The notes beneath the pieces are model-generated. The model did not search any database and had not been told where the DNA came from. It saw nothing but the letters and a program-made list of their open reading frames with translations. From the NCBI GenBank assembly GCA_910587465.1, contig CAJUMS010000117.1, forward strand, positions 1 through 7,328: a stretch of 7,328 nt of DNA, in the 5' to 3' direction. Source of the DNA: an uncultured Oscillospiraceae bacterium (GTDB lineage Bacteria > Bacillota > Clostridia > Oscillospirales > Ruminococcaceae). The position numbers and the translations under genes were made by a program. This document shows, one piece after another, positions 1-7,325 of the stretch (positions within the stretch are counted from its first letter, which is position 1; every line of letters begins with the position of its first letter).

Positions 1-51
1 TCTGTTATTTTGGGCAGCGGATTTCTGCTGCTTTGTGCGGTGTTGCCTTAA
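1..51 (+). CDS. C-terminal end of an unidentified, possibly membrane protein (partial)
   Basis: The first reading frame is open from the window edge to a TAA at 49-51 and encodes SVILGSGFLLLCAVLP. This run is almost entirely hydrophobic, as expected for a terminal membrane helix. Base composition is visibly richer in G and C than the following leader, and the AT-rich intergenic character begins right after the stop, which supports this being the end of a real gene. Sixteen residues are too few to name a family, and the frame could be open by chance. Confidence 0.35.
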   Translation, partial: SVILGSGFLLLCAVLP

Positions 52-76
52 ATGTTTGCAAAATATCAAGCAAATA

Positions 77-99
77 TTTCAGTAAAGCTGAAAATTTTT
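77..99 (+). terminator. Possible weak intrinsic terminator after the upstream gene
   Basis: TTTCAG (77-82) and CTGAAA (88-93) form a six-pair stem with a five-base loop, followed one base later by TTTTT (95-99). It lies about 25 nt after the upstream stop codon, where a terminator is expected. The stem has only two G-C pairs, so it would be weak. An overlapping AT-only hairpin (61-66 with 74-79) competes with it. Confidence 0.3.
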
Positions 100-129
100 A
101 ATATTTCTTTATATTTTTTATATAAATTG

Positions 130-158
130 TTGAAAATCATAGTAAATTGTGCTATAAT
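130..158 (+). promoter_or_regulatory. SigA-type promoter of the jetABCD operon
   Basis: TTGAAA at 130-135 matches the -35 consensus at five of six positions. A 17-nt spacer leads to a perfect TATAAT at 153-158, preceded by TG at 150-151 (extended -10 form TGC-TATAAT). The A/T tract at 91-128 upstream could act as an UP element. Transcription would start near 165, leaving a leader of about 65 nt before jetA, whose AGGAGG lies at 219-224. No operator palindrome is evident, so expression may be largely constitutive; that is an inference. Confidence 0.8.
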
Positions 159-229
159 AAAATTAAGCAAATCATTATTATGGAAATGGTTGAAAATATA
201 ACTGTTTGAATAAAAATTAGGAGGTATTC

Positions 230-1621
230 ATGTCGCTTTATGATGAAATACCGGAAGGACTTTTTTCTATTTTAGCTTCAAAGAACAAAGGCTTATATTC
301 CAAAGCGCTTTTTGTTGTTTTTGAAGCGTTTAACTGCAAACTTAAAATCAGAAAAGATGAGCTTGTTTCAATGCTGGAATCCCGACTTGAGGATGATATT
401 TATTCTGCAGATTTGGATGATGAGCTGGATGAAGGTGAAGTGGGCTTATCGGGGAAGGCGCATTTTCTTGTACGTAAGCTGAGGGATACCGGTTGGATAT
501 TAGTAGGGTATGAGGAGGATTTTGTCGAATATGTCGATGTTCCTTCATACAGCTATAAGATTATACAAACTCTTGTTGAGGTCGCGAATCCGACCAAAAA
601 AGAAAATTTCGCGTATGTTTACTCTACCGTTTCATCCTTAAAAAACGCCAACGAATCCGGAGAACCGCGTGAGATGGTCGCCGCGCTCAACAATGGTGAA
701 GAGCGAACGAAACAGCTTGTCGACAGCTTGAAAATGGTCTATAATGATATTAAACGCTATAATCAGATGCTTGTCGAGAAAATCAAGGTAAACGACGTTC
801 TTCGTGAGCATTACGAAAAATACCAGGAAGAAATTGTTGAGAAGATCCTCGCGCCTTTGAAAATTAAAAATTCTGTTCCGAAATATAAGGGGAATATCCG
901 CAGTATTCTGAACGAATGGCTTTACTTTGAAAATGCTCTTGAGAAAATGACAGAATATCTTTTAAATCAGCAGGGTGGTGACCGCGAGCAGATTCAAAGC
1001 GATCTCCGTGAAAAGATACAATATATTGTTTCAACTTATGAATCTCTTGAACATGATTATATTGCTCCCGTAGATATCAGGAACAGAAGATATACACGCT
1101 CAACATCGCTGAAAATAGATTACCTTATTAACGCGGATCAAACCGTAAAGGGCAATTTAATATATATTTTACGTTCGCTTTCGGATAAACAGGCAACAGA
1201 CAGAAAAATCGAAATTGTAAACGAACTCTGTGAATTATATGAACTTAGCTTTATTGATGAAGACGCTTTATATCAGCGGAAAAAAGGAAAACCTCGTGAA
1301 AAGTGCTCGGAACTTGTTATACCGGAGGATCATAACGAATTTATAGAAAAAGCAAAGGTATCCGCGGCAAGACTGCTGAATAAACGCTATGGAATGGAAC
1401 GAATCAATAATTTTGTGGCGGATTTGTTGGGAGAAAATGAAAGCATATCCATAGGCTCCGAAAGAATAACCGATGATGAGAACTTTGTTTTAGCCTTGCT
1501 GTCCGTGGCTCACTCAAAAAGCAAATTAAGCGAATACAATGTGGAGATCGCGGAAGACTCCCGGGCTGCCAATGGATATGAAATACCGCGCATAATATAC
1601 ACACGGAGGAAAAAGAAATGA
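230..1621 (+). CDS. jetA: Wadjet protein JetA, kleisin subunit (DUF5716-like, type II)
   Basis: This 463-residue protein is the likely kleisin of the Wadjet motor, the MukF counterpart that bridges the JetC heads and carries JetB. Assignment rests on position as the first gene before a JetB/JetC/JetD set and on family-like features. The N-terminus (LYDEIPEGLFSILASKNKGL) is followed by a probable winged-helix region to about residue 115, which contains an acidic stretch (LEDDIYSADLDDELDEGE, 53-70) and RDTGWILVGYEEDF (85-98). A helical middle follows (about 145-275). A conserved-looking block around 269-302 has the pattern TYESLEHDY..P...RNRRYTRS...KIDYLIN. The C-terminus is a basic RRKKK. The ATG is preceded by AGGAGG at 219-224, five bases away. 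The stop overlaps the jetB start as ATGA. The alternative, a DUF3375-type JetA (type I), fits the sequence less well by eye. Confidence 0.85.
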   Translation: MSLYDEIPEGLFSILASKNKGLYSKALFVVFEAFNCKLKIRKDELVSMLESRLEDDIYSADLDDELDEGEVGLSGKAHFLVRKLRDTGWILVGYEEDFVEYVDVPSYSYKIIQTLVEVANPTKKENFAYVYSTVSSLKNANESGEPREMVAALNNGEERTKQLVDSLKMVYNDIKRYNQMLVEKIKVNDVLREHYEKYQEEIVEKILAPLKIKNSVPKYKGNIRSILNEWLYFENALEKMTEYLLNQQGGDREQIQSDLREKIQYIVSTYESLEHDYIAPVDIRNRRYTRSTSLKIDYLINADQTVKGNLIYILRSLSDKQATDRKIEIVNELCELYELSFIDEDALYQRKKGKPREKCSELVIPEDHNEFIEKAKVSAARLLNKRYGMERINNFVADLLGENESISIGSERITDDENFVLALLSVAHSKSKLSEYNVEIAEDSRAANGYEIPRIIYTRRKKK

Positions 1622-2244
1622 GTTGGACAGAGTTTGAGTTATTGAATCAAAAGGAACGCGAGGAATTCACCCGCTGCTGTGCGTATATTATGGCTAGAAC
1701 ATATGTTCCGCGCGATACGCCGAACATGACGATATCGAAGGAATATTCTTTTATACAGAGCAAGTTTCCGCTGTTTGATGAATATCTCGCCTTGAGCGGC
1801 TGGAGGATATATTTGGACAGAACGCTGGCTGTAATATATGTCCGCAATATTGAGGGCTTTAATAAACTGCGGCTGGACAAGCTTACAACGCTGATTATTA
1901 TAACCATGCGGCTTATCTTTGAGGAAAAGCGCATGGACGGCGGCACATTAAACGCGGGGCTTATTACTGTCGGTGAACTTCTGACAAAGATGATAAACGA
2001 GTTTTCACTGCTACCCAAAAAGCCCAATAACAGGGAACTCAAGGATTCACTAAGAATATTGGAACAGCATAATATAATTTATAAAATGAGCGATAACTAT
2101 GATGACATGGAATGTAAGATAAAGATTCTGCCGTCCATAGCAGTGGCAATCCCAAATGATAGATGCAGAACAGTCTATGAAAAGCTTCGTGCGGAAGAAG
2201 AGGAGAACAGCGATGAAAACAATGACGAAGGTTCAATTGATTAA
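1618..2244 (+). CDS. jetB: Wadjet protein JetB, KITE subunit (DUF4194-like)
   Basis: This 208-residue protein matches the DUF4194 pattern of JetB, the MukE-like KITE subunit that binds the JetA kleisin and probably contacts DNA. Visible hallmarks are EYSFIQSKFPLFDEYLALSGW (near 42-62), a central helix LTTLIIITMRLIFEEKR (89-105), and a winged-helix region (about 110-175) containing LKDSLRILEQHNIIYK. A strongly acidic, probably flexible tail (EEEENSDENNDEGSID) ends the protein. GGAGG at 1605-1609 lies eight bases before the ATG, inside the end of jetA, and the ATGA overlap implies coupled translation. The last ten codons also encode the start of JetC in another frame, so the tail sequence may be shaped by that overlap rather than by its own function. 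Confidence 0.9.
   Translation: MSWTEFELLNQKEREEFTRCCAYIMARTYVPRDTPNMTISKEYSFIQSKFPLFDEYLALSGWRIYLDRTLAVIYVRNIEGFNKLRLDKLTTLIIITMRLIFEEKRMDGGTLNAGLITVGELLTKMINEFSLLPKKPNNRELKDSLRILEQHNIIYKMSDNYDDMECKIKILPSIAVAIPNDRCRTVYEKLRAEEEENSDENNDEGSID
2201..2205 (+). promoter_or_regulatory. Ribosome binding site that decides the jetC start
   Basis: AGGAG lies inside the end of jetB, seven bases before the ATG at 2213. The more upstream in-frame ATG at 2156 has no comparable site and would add 19 basic residues (including RKKRR) ahead of the ATPase head, which SMC-type proteins do not normally carry. A second ATG at 2222 is only three codons in and is less well spaced. The 2213 start is therefore preferred. 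Confidence 0.8.
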
Positions 2245-5200
2245 TTGGCACTATTTTTCAAACGAGTTGATATCATTTAAAAGCATAAATTTCCTGACCG
2301 GAACTAACACTGCGGGGAAATCAACGATCATTGATGCTCTCCAGGTAGTGCTTTCGGGAGAAACGCGCAGCGCATATTTCAATCGAGCGGCAGGCAAAAA
2401 ATCGGAGCGTACTTTTAAAAGCTATCTTATCGGAACTATGGGCGATGATATCGTAAAGGGAGTTCAAAGCCTGCGCGGCGACAAGGACTTCAGCAGCTAT
2501 ATCGTTGCCGAGTTTTATGATGACGTCAAGAATACATCTTTTTGTCTGAGCATGGTCGCGGATGTTTATTCGGATGGCGGAGACATCACCAAAAGATTCT
2601 TTATTCTGGACGACAGCCTGGCGGAAGTCAGATTTATCGAAAATGGAAAAACAATTGACAGCAAAACGTTTATCAACCGCGCAAAAGCGAATTATACAGA
2701 GCGGCGTTTTCATAGCTATGACACCGCGGAACAGTATCGCAGCGCTGTTCTTGTAAGAACCAATGTTCACGACACCAAGCTTTTCCCGTTATTAAGAAAA
2801 GCTATATCATTTGAACCTATCAATAATATCGAACAATTCATCACGGAAAATATATGCGACGCGGATAACAATATCAATATAGATGAAATGCTTGATGAAG
2901 TGCGAAGCTATCAGGCTACCGAAAACGAAGCTAAGGAAACGAAGAAGCGATTGGAAAAGCTTGAGATCATCCATAAAAAATATGACGAGATCGAGAATCT
3001 TCGCAAGTGCGAGAAGCTTCAAAGCTTTTTTGTGGATTATGCGAAACAATGCGATACCGCACAGCAGCTTTATGCGGTACGTGCACATTATGATGAGATC
3101 AATGACAAGCTCAAAAGCCTTAATGAGGAAACAGATGCGCTCGAGCGTAAAAACTTTGAGCTGGATCGGGAGCTTCCCGCGCTTAGGGAAGAACATGACC
3201 GCCTTGTCAGGGAAAGCAACCGCGAGATCCTGAAAATACAAGAAGAAAGCAAAAGTGATGAGATAAGAACCGCGAACATTAAGGTTTCCAAGCTTGTGGT
3301 CAAAACAGTTAATGGTTCTAAAGAATGGTTAAATTTATGCGGTTACGCGCTGAATGTCCTGTTTGATGAAGAACAGATCGCGTCTGTGGAGCAGCTGCAA
3401 AAAACGCTGAAAAGAATTTCTTCCTTCAATAAAGAAAGTCTTGGAGAAACCTCCGTCAAATACTTTTCCGATATCAAGGCGACTTATACTAAAGCGTATG
3501 AACTTTGTTTGCCCGCTTACAGTTCTGTCACAGCGGAATATGAGGAGAAAAAGCGCGAAAAATCCGAACTGGAGGATCAAATCACGGAACTCCGAAATGG
3601 AATAAAAAATTATGATAGAAAAGCATTGCTGCTCAGAGATACGATAAAAAAAGAACTGAGCGAGCATTACAAAAAGGATGTTGGGGTAAGCTTTCTCGCG
3701 GATATGCTGGACATTACCGATGATGAATGGAAAAATGCCGTTGAGGGCTGGCTTGGCAATCAAAGAATGAATATAATAATCGCGCCCGAATATTTTATGG
3801 ACGCTTATCGGATATATAAAAAGATAAAAAATGTTGTATACGAGTATGCCATCGTAGACCTTGAACGCGTATATAATGACAGACCAACAGCAAAACGCGG
3901 CTCTCTTGCCGAAGTGGTTTCTTGTGAGAGCAAGTATGTCAGAGCGTATATAGATTATCTTCTGGGGAATGTTATGCGCTGCTATGATGACAGCAAGATA
4001 CGAGACTGCCATACATCCGTGATGCGGGATTGTATGCAGTACAGAAGCTATGCCGTCAAACCGCTTAATCCCCGCAACTATCAGACACCGTTTATCGGCT
4101 CAAAGTCTGTTGAAATTCAGCTGAAGCAGAAGGAGCTTGAGCTTGTCGAGGTTGAAAAAAGGATCAAGGAATTATCGGATATTATTCGCAGTTTAAGACC
4201 CTTTTGTACCAAAGAGTGGTTTATAAACGAGGCTTTTATCGACAATATAGCAGTCAGCGCTTTTGAGGCATATAATGCTCTTCCCGATTTGAATCGCAAA
4301 TTAGCGGAGATCAAGGAAAAACTTAATAAGATCGACAACACCAAGATCAATGAAGCTGCAAAAAAAATTCTCGAAAATGAAAAGGCTCACAAAAATAATA
4401 ACGAGAAGATCAAAAAACTTACTGGCAATGTTGGAGAACTTGGAGCGAACGCTCAGAATATTTTACAAGATATTGATCGGTTGGAAAGATCACTCGCGAA
4501 TCTGACAGAGATGCTTTCAACTTATGGTGAAGAATATATTGTGAGATCCAAACCCGAATATGAGGAAAGACTTTCGCAGCTCAGAACCCATAGGGCGGTG
4601 ATTGAAAATTATTCCGCAGCGGTCAGCGGCACACAAACCAAACTCCGCACCGCAAGCGAAAACTTGATCAACCTTCGTAACGAATATAATTCCGCTTTTC
4701 ACTTTTCTTATATTGTTTCCAATGTTGAAAATAACGATGACTTTGAAAATGAATACACCCGTATAAAAGATATAGAACTTCCCGGTTTTATTGACAGGAT
4801 CGGCAAAGCTAAGGAAAACGCAATGAACAGATTTAAAAGCGATTTCCTTTATAAATTAAAGAGCAACATTCAAGAGGTCAATGAGCAGATCAATGATTTA
4901 AACAGAGCATTGAAAAACGCTCGATTCGGCAATGACAAATATGAGTTTTCTGTCAAGGCTAATCCCGATTATATTGATTACTACAATATGATTACATCTG
5001 AAAAGCTCGACAGCGCCGAATACACGCTTTTCAGCTACGAATTTGAAGAGCTGTATAAGGATACGATAGAGAACCTGTTCAGTCAGATCATAGGATACGA
5101 CAAATCCGATACAGAGGCTGCCGAGGCGGTGCAAAAATTCAGCCGATACAGCACTTACTTGACGTTTGATCTGTACAAGATCGATGACAACGGAATAAAA

Positions 5201-5566
5201 GAACCTCTCTCAAAAACGATCTCCACCAAATCGGGCGGTGAAGTTCAGACGCCTTTTTATGTTGCCATCTTAGCGTCGTTCGCACAGGTATATAAGGTCA
5301 ATAGCACACGCAACCAAACAGATAATACGATACGTCTTGTGATTTTTGATGAGGCGTTTAATAAAATGGATCCCGAAAGGATCTACGAAAGTATAGAAAT
5401 GCTTCGCAAATTTGATCTTCAGGCTATTATCTGCTCGCCTACGGAAAAAGCGGGGGACATAATGCCTATCTGCGACAGGACATTATTGGTCGATAAGCAG
5501 CGCGACGGGAATGTTTATCGCTCGACAGTGATCGAATGGACAAAGGAAATGGGGGAGCTTAGTTGA
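2213..5566 (+). CDS. jetC: Wadjet protein JetC, SMC/MukB-like ATPase
   Basis: JetC is the ATP-driven motor subunit, 1117 residues from the chosen start, normal for the family. The N-terminal head opens with an AAA_29-type segment: the Walker A is GTNTAGKS at residues 30-37, with RTFKSYLIGTMGDD (66-79) and AEFYDD (99-104) further on. A long coiled coil runs from about 227 to 480. A globular hinge follows (about 493-635; DDEWKNAVEGWLGNQR early in it, NPRNYQTPFIGSKS at its end), then the returning coil to about 960. The C-terminal half-head carries the ABC signature KSGGE (1006-1010), and the Walker B LVIFDEAFNKMD has catalytic D1046 and E1047. After that comes ICSPTEKAGDI where classical ABC ATPases have the H-loop; no histidine is seen there. 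The start overlaps jetB by 32 nt and the stop overlaps jetD as TTGA. The general SMC-like identity is certain; JetC specifically follows from the neighbours. Confidence 0.95.
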   Translation: MKTMTKVQLINWHYFSNELISFKSINFLTGTNTAGKSTIIDALQVVLSGETRSAYFNRAAGKKSERTFKSYLIGTMGDDIVKGVQSLRGDKDFSSYIVAEFYDDVKNTSFCLSMVADVYSDGGDITKRFFILDDSLAEVRFIENGKTIDSKTFINRAKANYTERRFHSYDTAEQYRSAVLVRTNVHDTKLFPLLRKAISFEPINNIEQFITENICDADNNINIDEMLDEVRSYQATENEAKETKKRLEKLEIIHKKYDEIENLRKCEKLQSFFVDYAKQCDTAQQLYAVRAHYDEINDKLKSLNEETDALERKNFELDRELPALREEHDRLVRESNREILKIQEESKSDEIRTANIKVSKLVVKTVNGSKEWLNLCGYALNVLFDEEQIASVEQLQKTLKRISSFNKESLGETSVKYFSDIKATYTKAYELCLPAYSSVTAEYEEKKREKSELEDQITELRNGIKNYDRKALLLRDTIKKELSEHYKKDVGVSFLADMLDITDDEWKNAVEGWLGNQRMNIIIAPEYFMDAYRIYKKIKNVVYEYAIVDLERVYNDRPTAKRGSLAEVVSCESKYVRAYIDYLLGNVMRCYDDSKIRDCHTSVMRDCMQYRSYAVKPLNPRNYQTPFIGSKSVEIQLKQKELELVEVEKRIKELSDIIRSLRPFCTKEWFINEAFIDNIAVSAFEAYNALPDLNRKLAEIKEKLNKIDNTKINEAAKKILENEKAHKNNNEKIKKLTGNVGELGANAQNILQDIDRLERSLANLTEMLSTYGEEYIVRSKPEYEERLSQLRTHRAVIENYSAAVSGTQTKLRTASENLINLRNEYNSAFHFSYIVSNVENNDDFENEYTRIKDIELPGFIDRIGKAKENAMNRFKSDFLYKLKSNIQEVNEQINDLNRALKNARFGNDKYEFSVKANPDYIDYYNMITSEKLDSAEYTLFSYEFEELYKDTIENLFSQIIGYDKSDTEAAEAVQKFSRYSTYLTFDLYKIDDNGIKEPLSKTISTKSGGEVQTPFYVAILASFAQVYKVNSTRNQTDNTIRLVIFDEAFNKMDPERIYESIEMLRKFDLQAIICSPTEKAGDIMPICDRTLLVDKQRDGNVYRSTVIEWTKEMGELS
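5551..5565 (+). promoter_or_regulatory. Ribosome binding site and TTG start codon of jetD
   Basis: GGGGGAG at 5551-5557 is followed after five bases by TTG at 5563, which shares bases with the jetC stop (TTGA). The codon just before it in the jetD frame is TAG (5560-5562), so no start further upstream is possible. A GTG at 5581 is the next alternative but is poorly spaced from the site. The first ATG (5713-5718 region, residue 52) would remove conserved N-terminal sequence. TTG is therefore the probable start. Confidence 0.75.
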
Positions 5567-6783
5567 GTTATTCAAAAGAAGTGCTATCTGCACTGCTAAA
5601 AAAATATGAGAAGAGCAAGCATTTTAGCGACACCTCCAACCGCCGTGTATTATTGCGCAATGAGGTGAAAATTCCCGATTCGGATTCTCTTGACTATCCG
5701 GAATTTGTTGATGAAATGTGCGAGCTTGAAAGATCGGGTTTTATCAATATCGAATGGGCAAGAAAAAGTCGTGTAATAGGCAGAATCTCTCTTGACTTAT
5801 CCGATCTGAAAACAGCTTACAAATACGCGGATTTTCGCGATAAAAAAGAAGCGATCGCCGATGTTTGCGGCTTGATCTCAAAAAGTCTTGCACAGATCCC
5901 GAACGGCTGGATCAAGCAATATCTTGATAGCGAATTGGACGAAATATCTTCCAAAAGCAAGCTCGTTGGATTGTGGAATGAAGACTTGGGGGTCATCTCG
6001 GACGTATTAAAGGCATTGAAACTGATATATACTCTTAATGGCAAGGAAATATCCGTCAGAGCCGCCAGCGTTAGTTTGTATTCGGACTCCAAACGCTTTG
6101 AACGTTGTATAAAGAAATATATTGTGTCAATTACTTTGAAAAATCACCCGCTATTCGTCGAAAACGATGTTTCGGAATTAGATGACCGTGACGCGTTGGC
6201 GCAGGTAGGAATAATTCTTATGCCGGAGGTCTTTGAGTTTTGCGGGAATTTAAGGATCAATTTCAAAAAAGGCACGGTGGATTATTCCCCGATAAGATCG
6301 GGGAGCTGCATCTCGGGAAATTGCCTTGATGAGATCGTGAGCGTGGATCTTACCGGCATAGAACGCATTTTATTTATTGAAAACAAGACTAATTACTCGG
6401 AATTCTGCTTGAATAATGAGGATACCCGCCTGCTCGTTATCTGGCACGGAGGACTTTACAGTCCCGCGCGCGGTAAATTCTTCAAGCTGATAAGCAATGC
6501 TGTGGCATCTCAAAAAGTTAGTTTTTGGGCGGACATCGATCTGGGCGGATTTAATATGTTCGTCAGATTAAGGAAGAATATTTTTTCCGATCTTGAACCT
6601 TTGAATATGGATATTAAGAACTTTAAAAAGCATAGAGCAATGGGGCTGGAGCGCAGCAGCGACTATCTGAAAAAAATATCAAAGCTTAAGGACAAGCCGG
6701 AGTATTCGATGTTTTTTGACGTTATCGACGCTATAATTGATGCCGGAGTAACAGTTGAACAGGAAAGCATTTTAATAGTTTGA
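5563..6783 (+). CDS. jetD: Wadjet protein JetD, Toprim-domain nuclease
   Basis: JetD is the DNA-cleaving subunit, related to the topoisomerase VI A/Spo11 fold (DUF3322 and DUF2220 regions in Pfam terms). The 406-residue protein starts with an arm-like N-terminal region (LLKKYEKSKHF; FVDEMCELERSGFINIEWAR), consistent with family members. A probable CAP-like winged helix lies around 155-200 and contains SLYSDSKRFE (171-180). The C-terminal Toprim domain shows FIENKTNY (271-278, acidic E273), IWHGG (293-297) and ADIDLGG (323-329, with D324 and D326). GVTVEQES near the end (395-402) matches the usual closing EQE motif. The expected metal-binding acidic residues are all present, so cleavage activity is likely. 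Translation is coupled to jetC through the TTGA overlap and probably weaker because of the TTG start. No terminator is seen after the tandem stops at 6781-6786. Confidence 0.93.
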   Translation: MSYSKEVLSALLKKYEKSKHFSDTSNRRVLLRNEVKIPDSDSLDYPEFVDEMCELERSGFINIEWARKSRVIGRISLDLSDLKTAYKYADFRDKKEAIADVCGLISKSLAQIPNGWIKQYLDSELDEISSKSKLVGLWNEDLGVISDVLKALKLIYTLNGKEISVRAASVSLYSDSKRFERCIKKYIVSITLKNHPLFVENDVSELDDRDALAQVGIILMPEVFEFCGNLRINFKKGTVDYSPIRSGSCISGNCLDEIVSVDLTGIERILFIENKTNYSEFCLNNEDTRLLVIWHGGLYSPARGKFFKLISNAVASQKVSFWADIDLGGFNMFVRLRKNIFSDLEPLNMDIKNFKKHRAMGLERSSDYLKKISKLKDKPEYSMFFDVIDAIIDAGVTVEQESILIV

Positions 6784-6798
6784 TGATGTGATCGTAGT

Positions 6799-7290
6799 TT
6801 GCATTATGAGAAGTTTCCCAATGGCACGGTGAAATGTATCGAGGATGAGATAACGTTTGAACTGCCGCAGGGGTGGAGTTGGGAACGCTTAAGCAATATT
6901 GCCTCTTTTGTGGGAGGAAAGACTCCGTCCACTTCAAAGGCGGAATATTGGGGTAATGATTTTCTTTGGATTACTTCAAAGGATATGAAAAGTAAATATA
7001 TTCGTTCGTCACAGATAGGATTAAGTGATAAGGGCGTGGAGATTATGCAGATCATTTACCACGAAACGCTTTTATTAGTTGCAAGAAGCGGAATACTCCG
7101 TCATAATTTACCAATTGCTATTCTGAAAGAGCAAGCTACAATAAATCAAGATATTAAGGCTATTACGCTGTTTGATTCTTCTATCTTAGAATTTATCTAC
7201 TCATATTTAAAAGGAATGGAAAGTAGGATACACCTCAAATATATAAAGTCAGGTACTACAGTAGAGAATATAAATTTTGATGTTGTATAA
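6799..7290 (+). pseudogene. hsdS: Type I restriction-modification specificity subunit HsdS, single-TRD fragment
   Basis: The 163-residue frame is one target-recognition domain of HsdS, the subunit that chooses the DNA sequence for a type I restriction enzyme. Family hallmarks in order are HYEKF..GTVKCIEDE (linker-type sequence), FELPQGWSWERL (20-31), TSKDMK (59-64), ARSGILRHNLPIAI (95-108), TINQDIKAI (114-122) and SGTTVENINFD (151-161). Complete HsdS proteins are about 400 residues with two such domains and helical spacers; here the frame stops (TAATAA) just where the spacer normally begins with PLPPL.EQ. There is no ATG and no ribosome binding site before the nominal TTG, and the similarity appears to begin mid-gene, close to the jetD stop. 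It is either a decayed remnant or a silent cassette for domain swapping. No hsdM or hsdR lies in the window. Confidence 0.8.
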
Positions 7291-7296
7291 TAAAAC

Positions 7297-7325
7297 TTGA
7301 CACCAAATTCTCAAAGAAGTATAAT
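7297..7325 (+). promoter_or_regulatory. Perfect-consensus SigA promoter firing out of the right edge
   Basis: TTGACA at 7297-7302 and TATAAT at 7320-7325 match the consensus at all twelve positions with the optimal 17-nt spacer. It begins seven bases after the hsdS fragment stop. Transcription would start close to or just beyond the window end, so the driven gene is not visible. A second TATAAT at 7286-7291 has no -35 partner and is not counted. Confidence 0.8.

Larger units (their letters stand above)
230..6783 (+). other. Wadjet (JetABCD) anti-plasmid defence operon, probably type II
   Basis: Four overlapping genes in the order kleisin, KITE, SMC-like ATPase, Toprim nuclease are the defining arrangement of Wadjet. 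No promoter or terminator is seen between them. In the characterised family, the JetABC motor extrudes DNA loops and JetD cleaves when the complex has run round a small circle, which removes plasmids and spares large chromosomes. Every protein is near the usual length and the catalytic motifs are present. The subtype assignment rests on the JetA sequence, which looks like DUF5716 rather than the type I DUF3375 form, and is less certain than the system assignment. Confidence 0.93.

Noticed and set aside
180..209. Nine-codon leader frame (MEMVENITV) before jetA
   Set aside because: No ribosome binding site precedes its ATG and the peptide has no attenuator-like residue run.
2156..2212. Longer jetC start adding 19 residues (MIDAEQSMKSF and a basic run)
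   Set aside because: No ribosome binding site at the right distance, and the extension precedes the normal start of an SMC-type head. The ATG at 2213 has AGGAG seven bases upstream.
3014..3031. Terminator-like AAGCT-TCAA-AGCTT hairpin followed by a T run
   Set aside because: The stem is only five pairs, lies in the middle of jetC coding sequence for EKLQSFF, and is best explained by codon content.
3335..4012. Minus-strand open frame of 225 codons inside jetC, and other antisense frames of 61-149 codons across the window
   Set aside because: They lie opposite well-supported conserved genes, show no recognisable domain, and result from codon bias of the true strand.
7286..7291. Second TATAAT overlapping the hsdS fragment end
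   Set aside because: There is no -35-like hexamer 16-18 bases upstream and no TG at the extended position.
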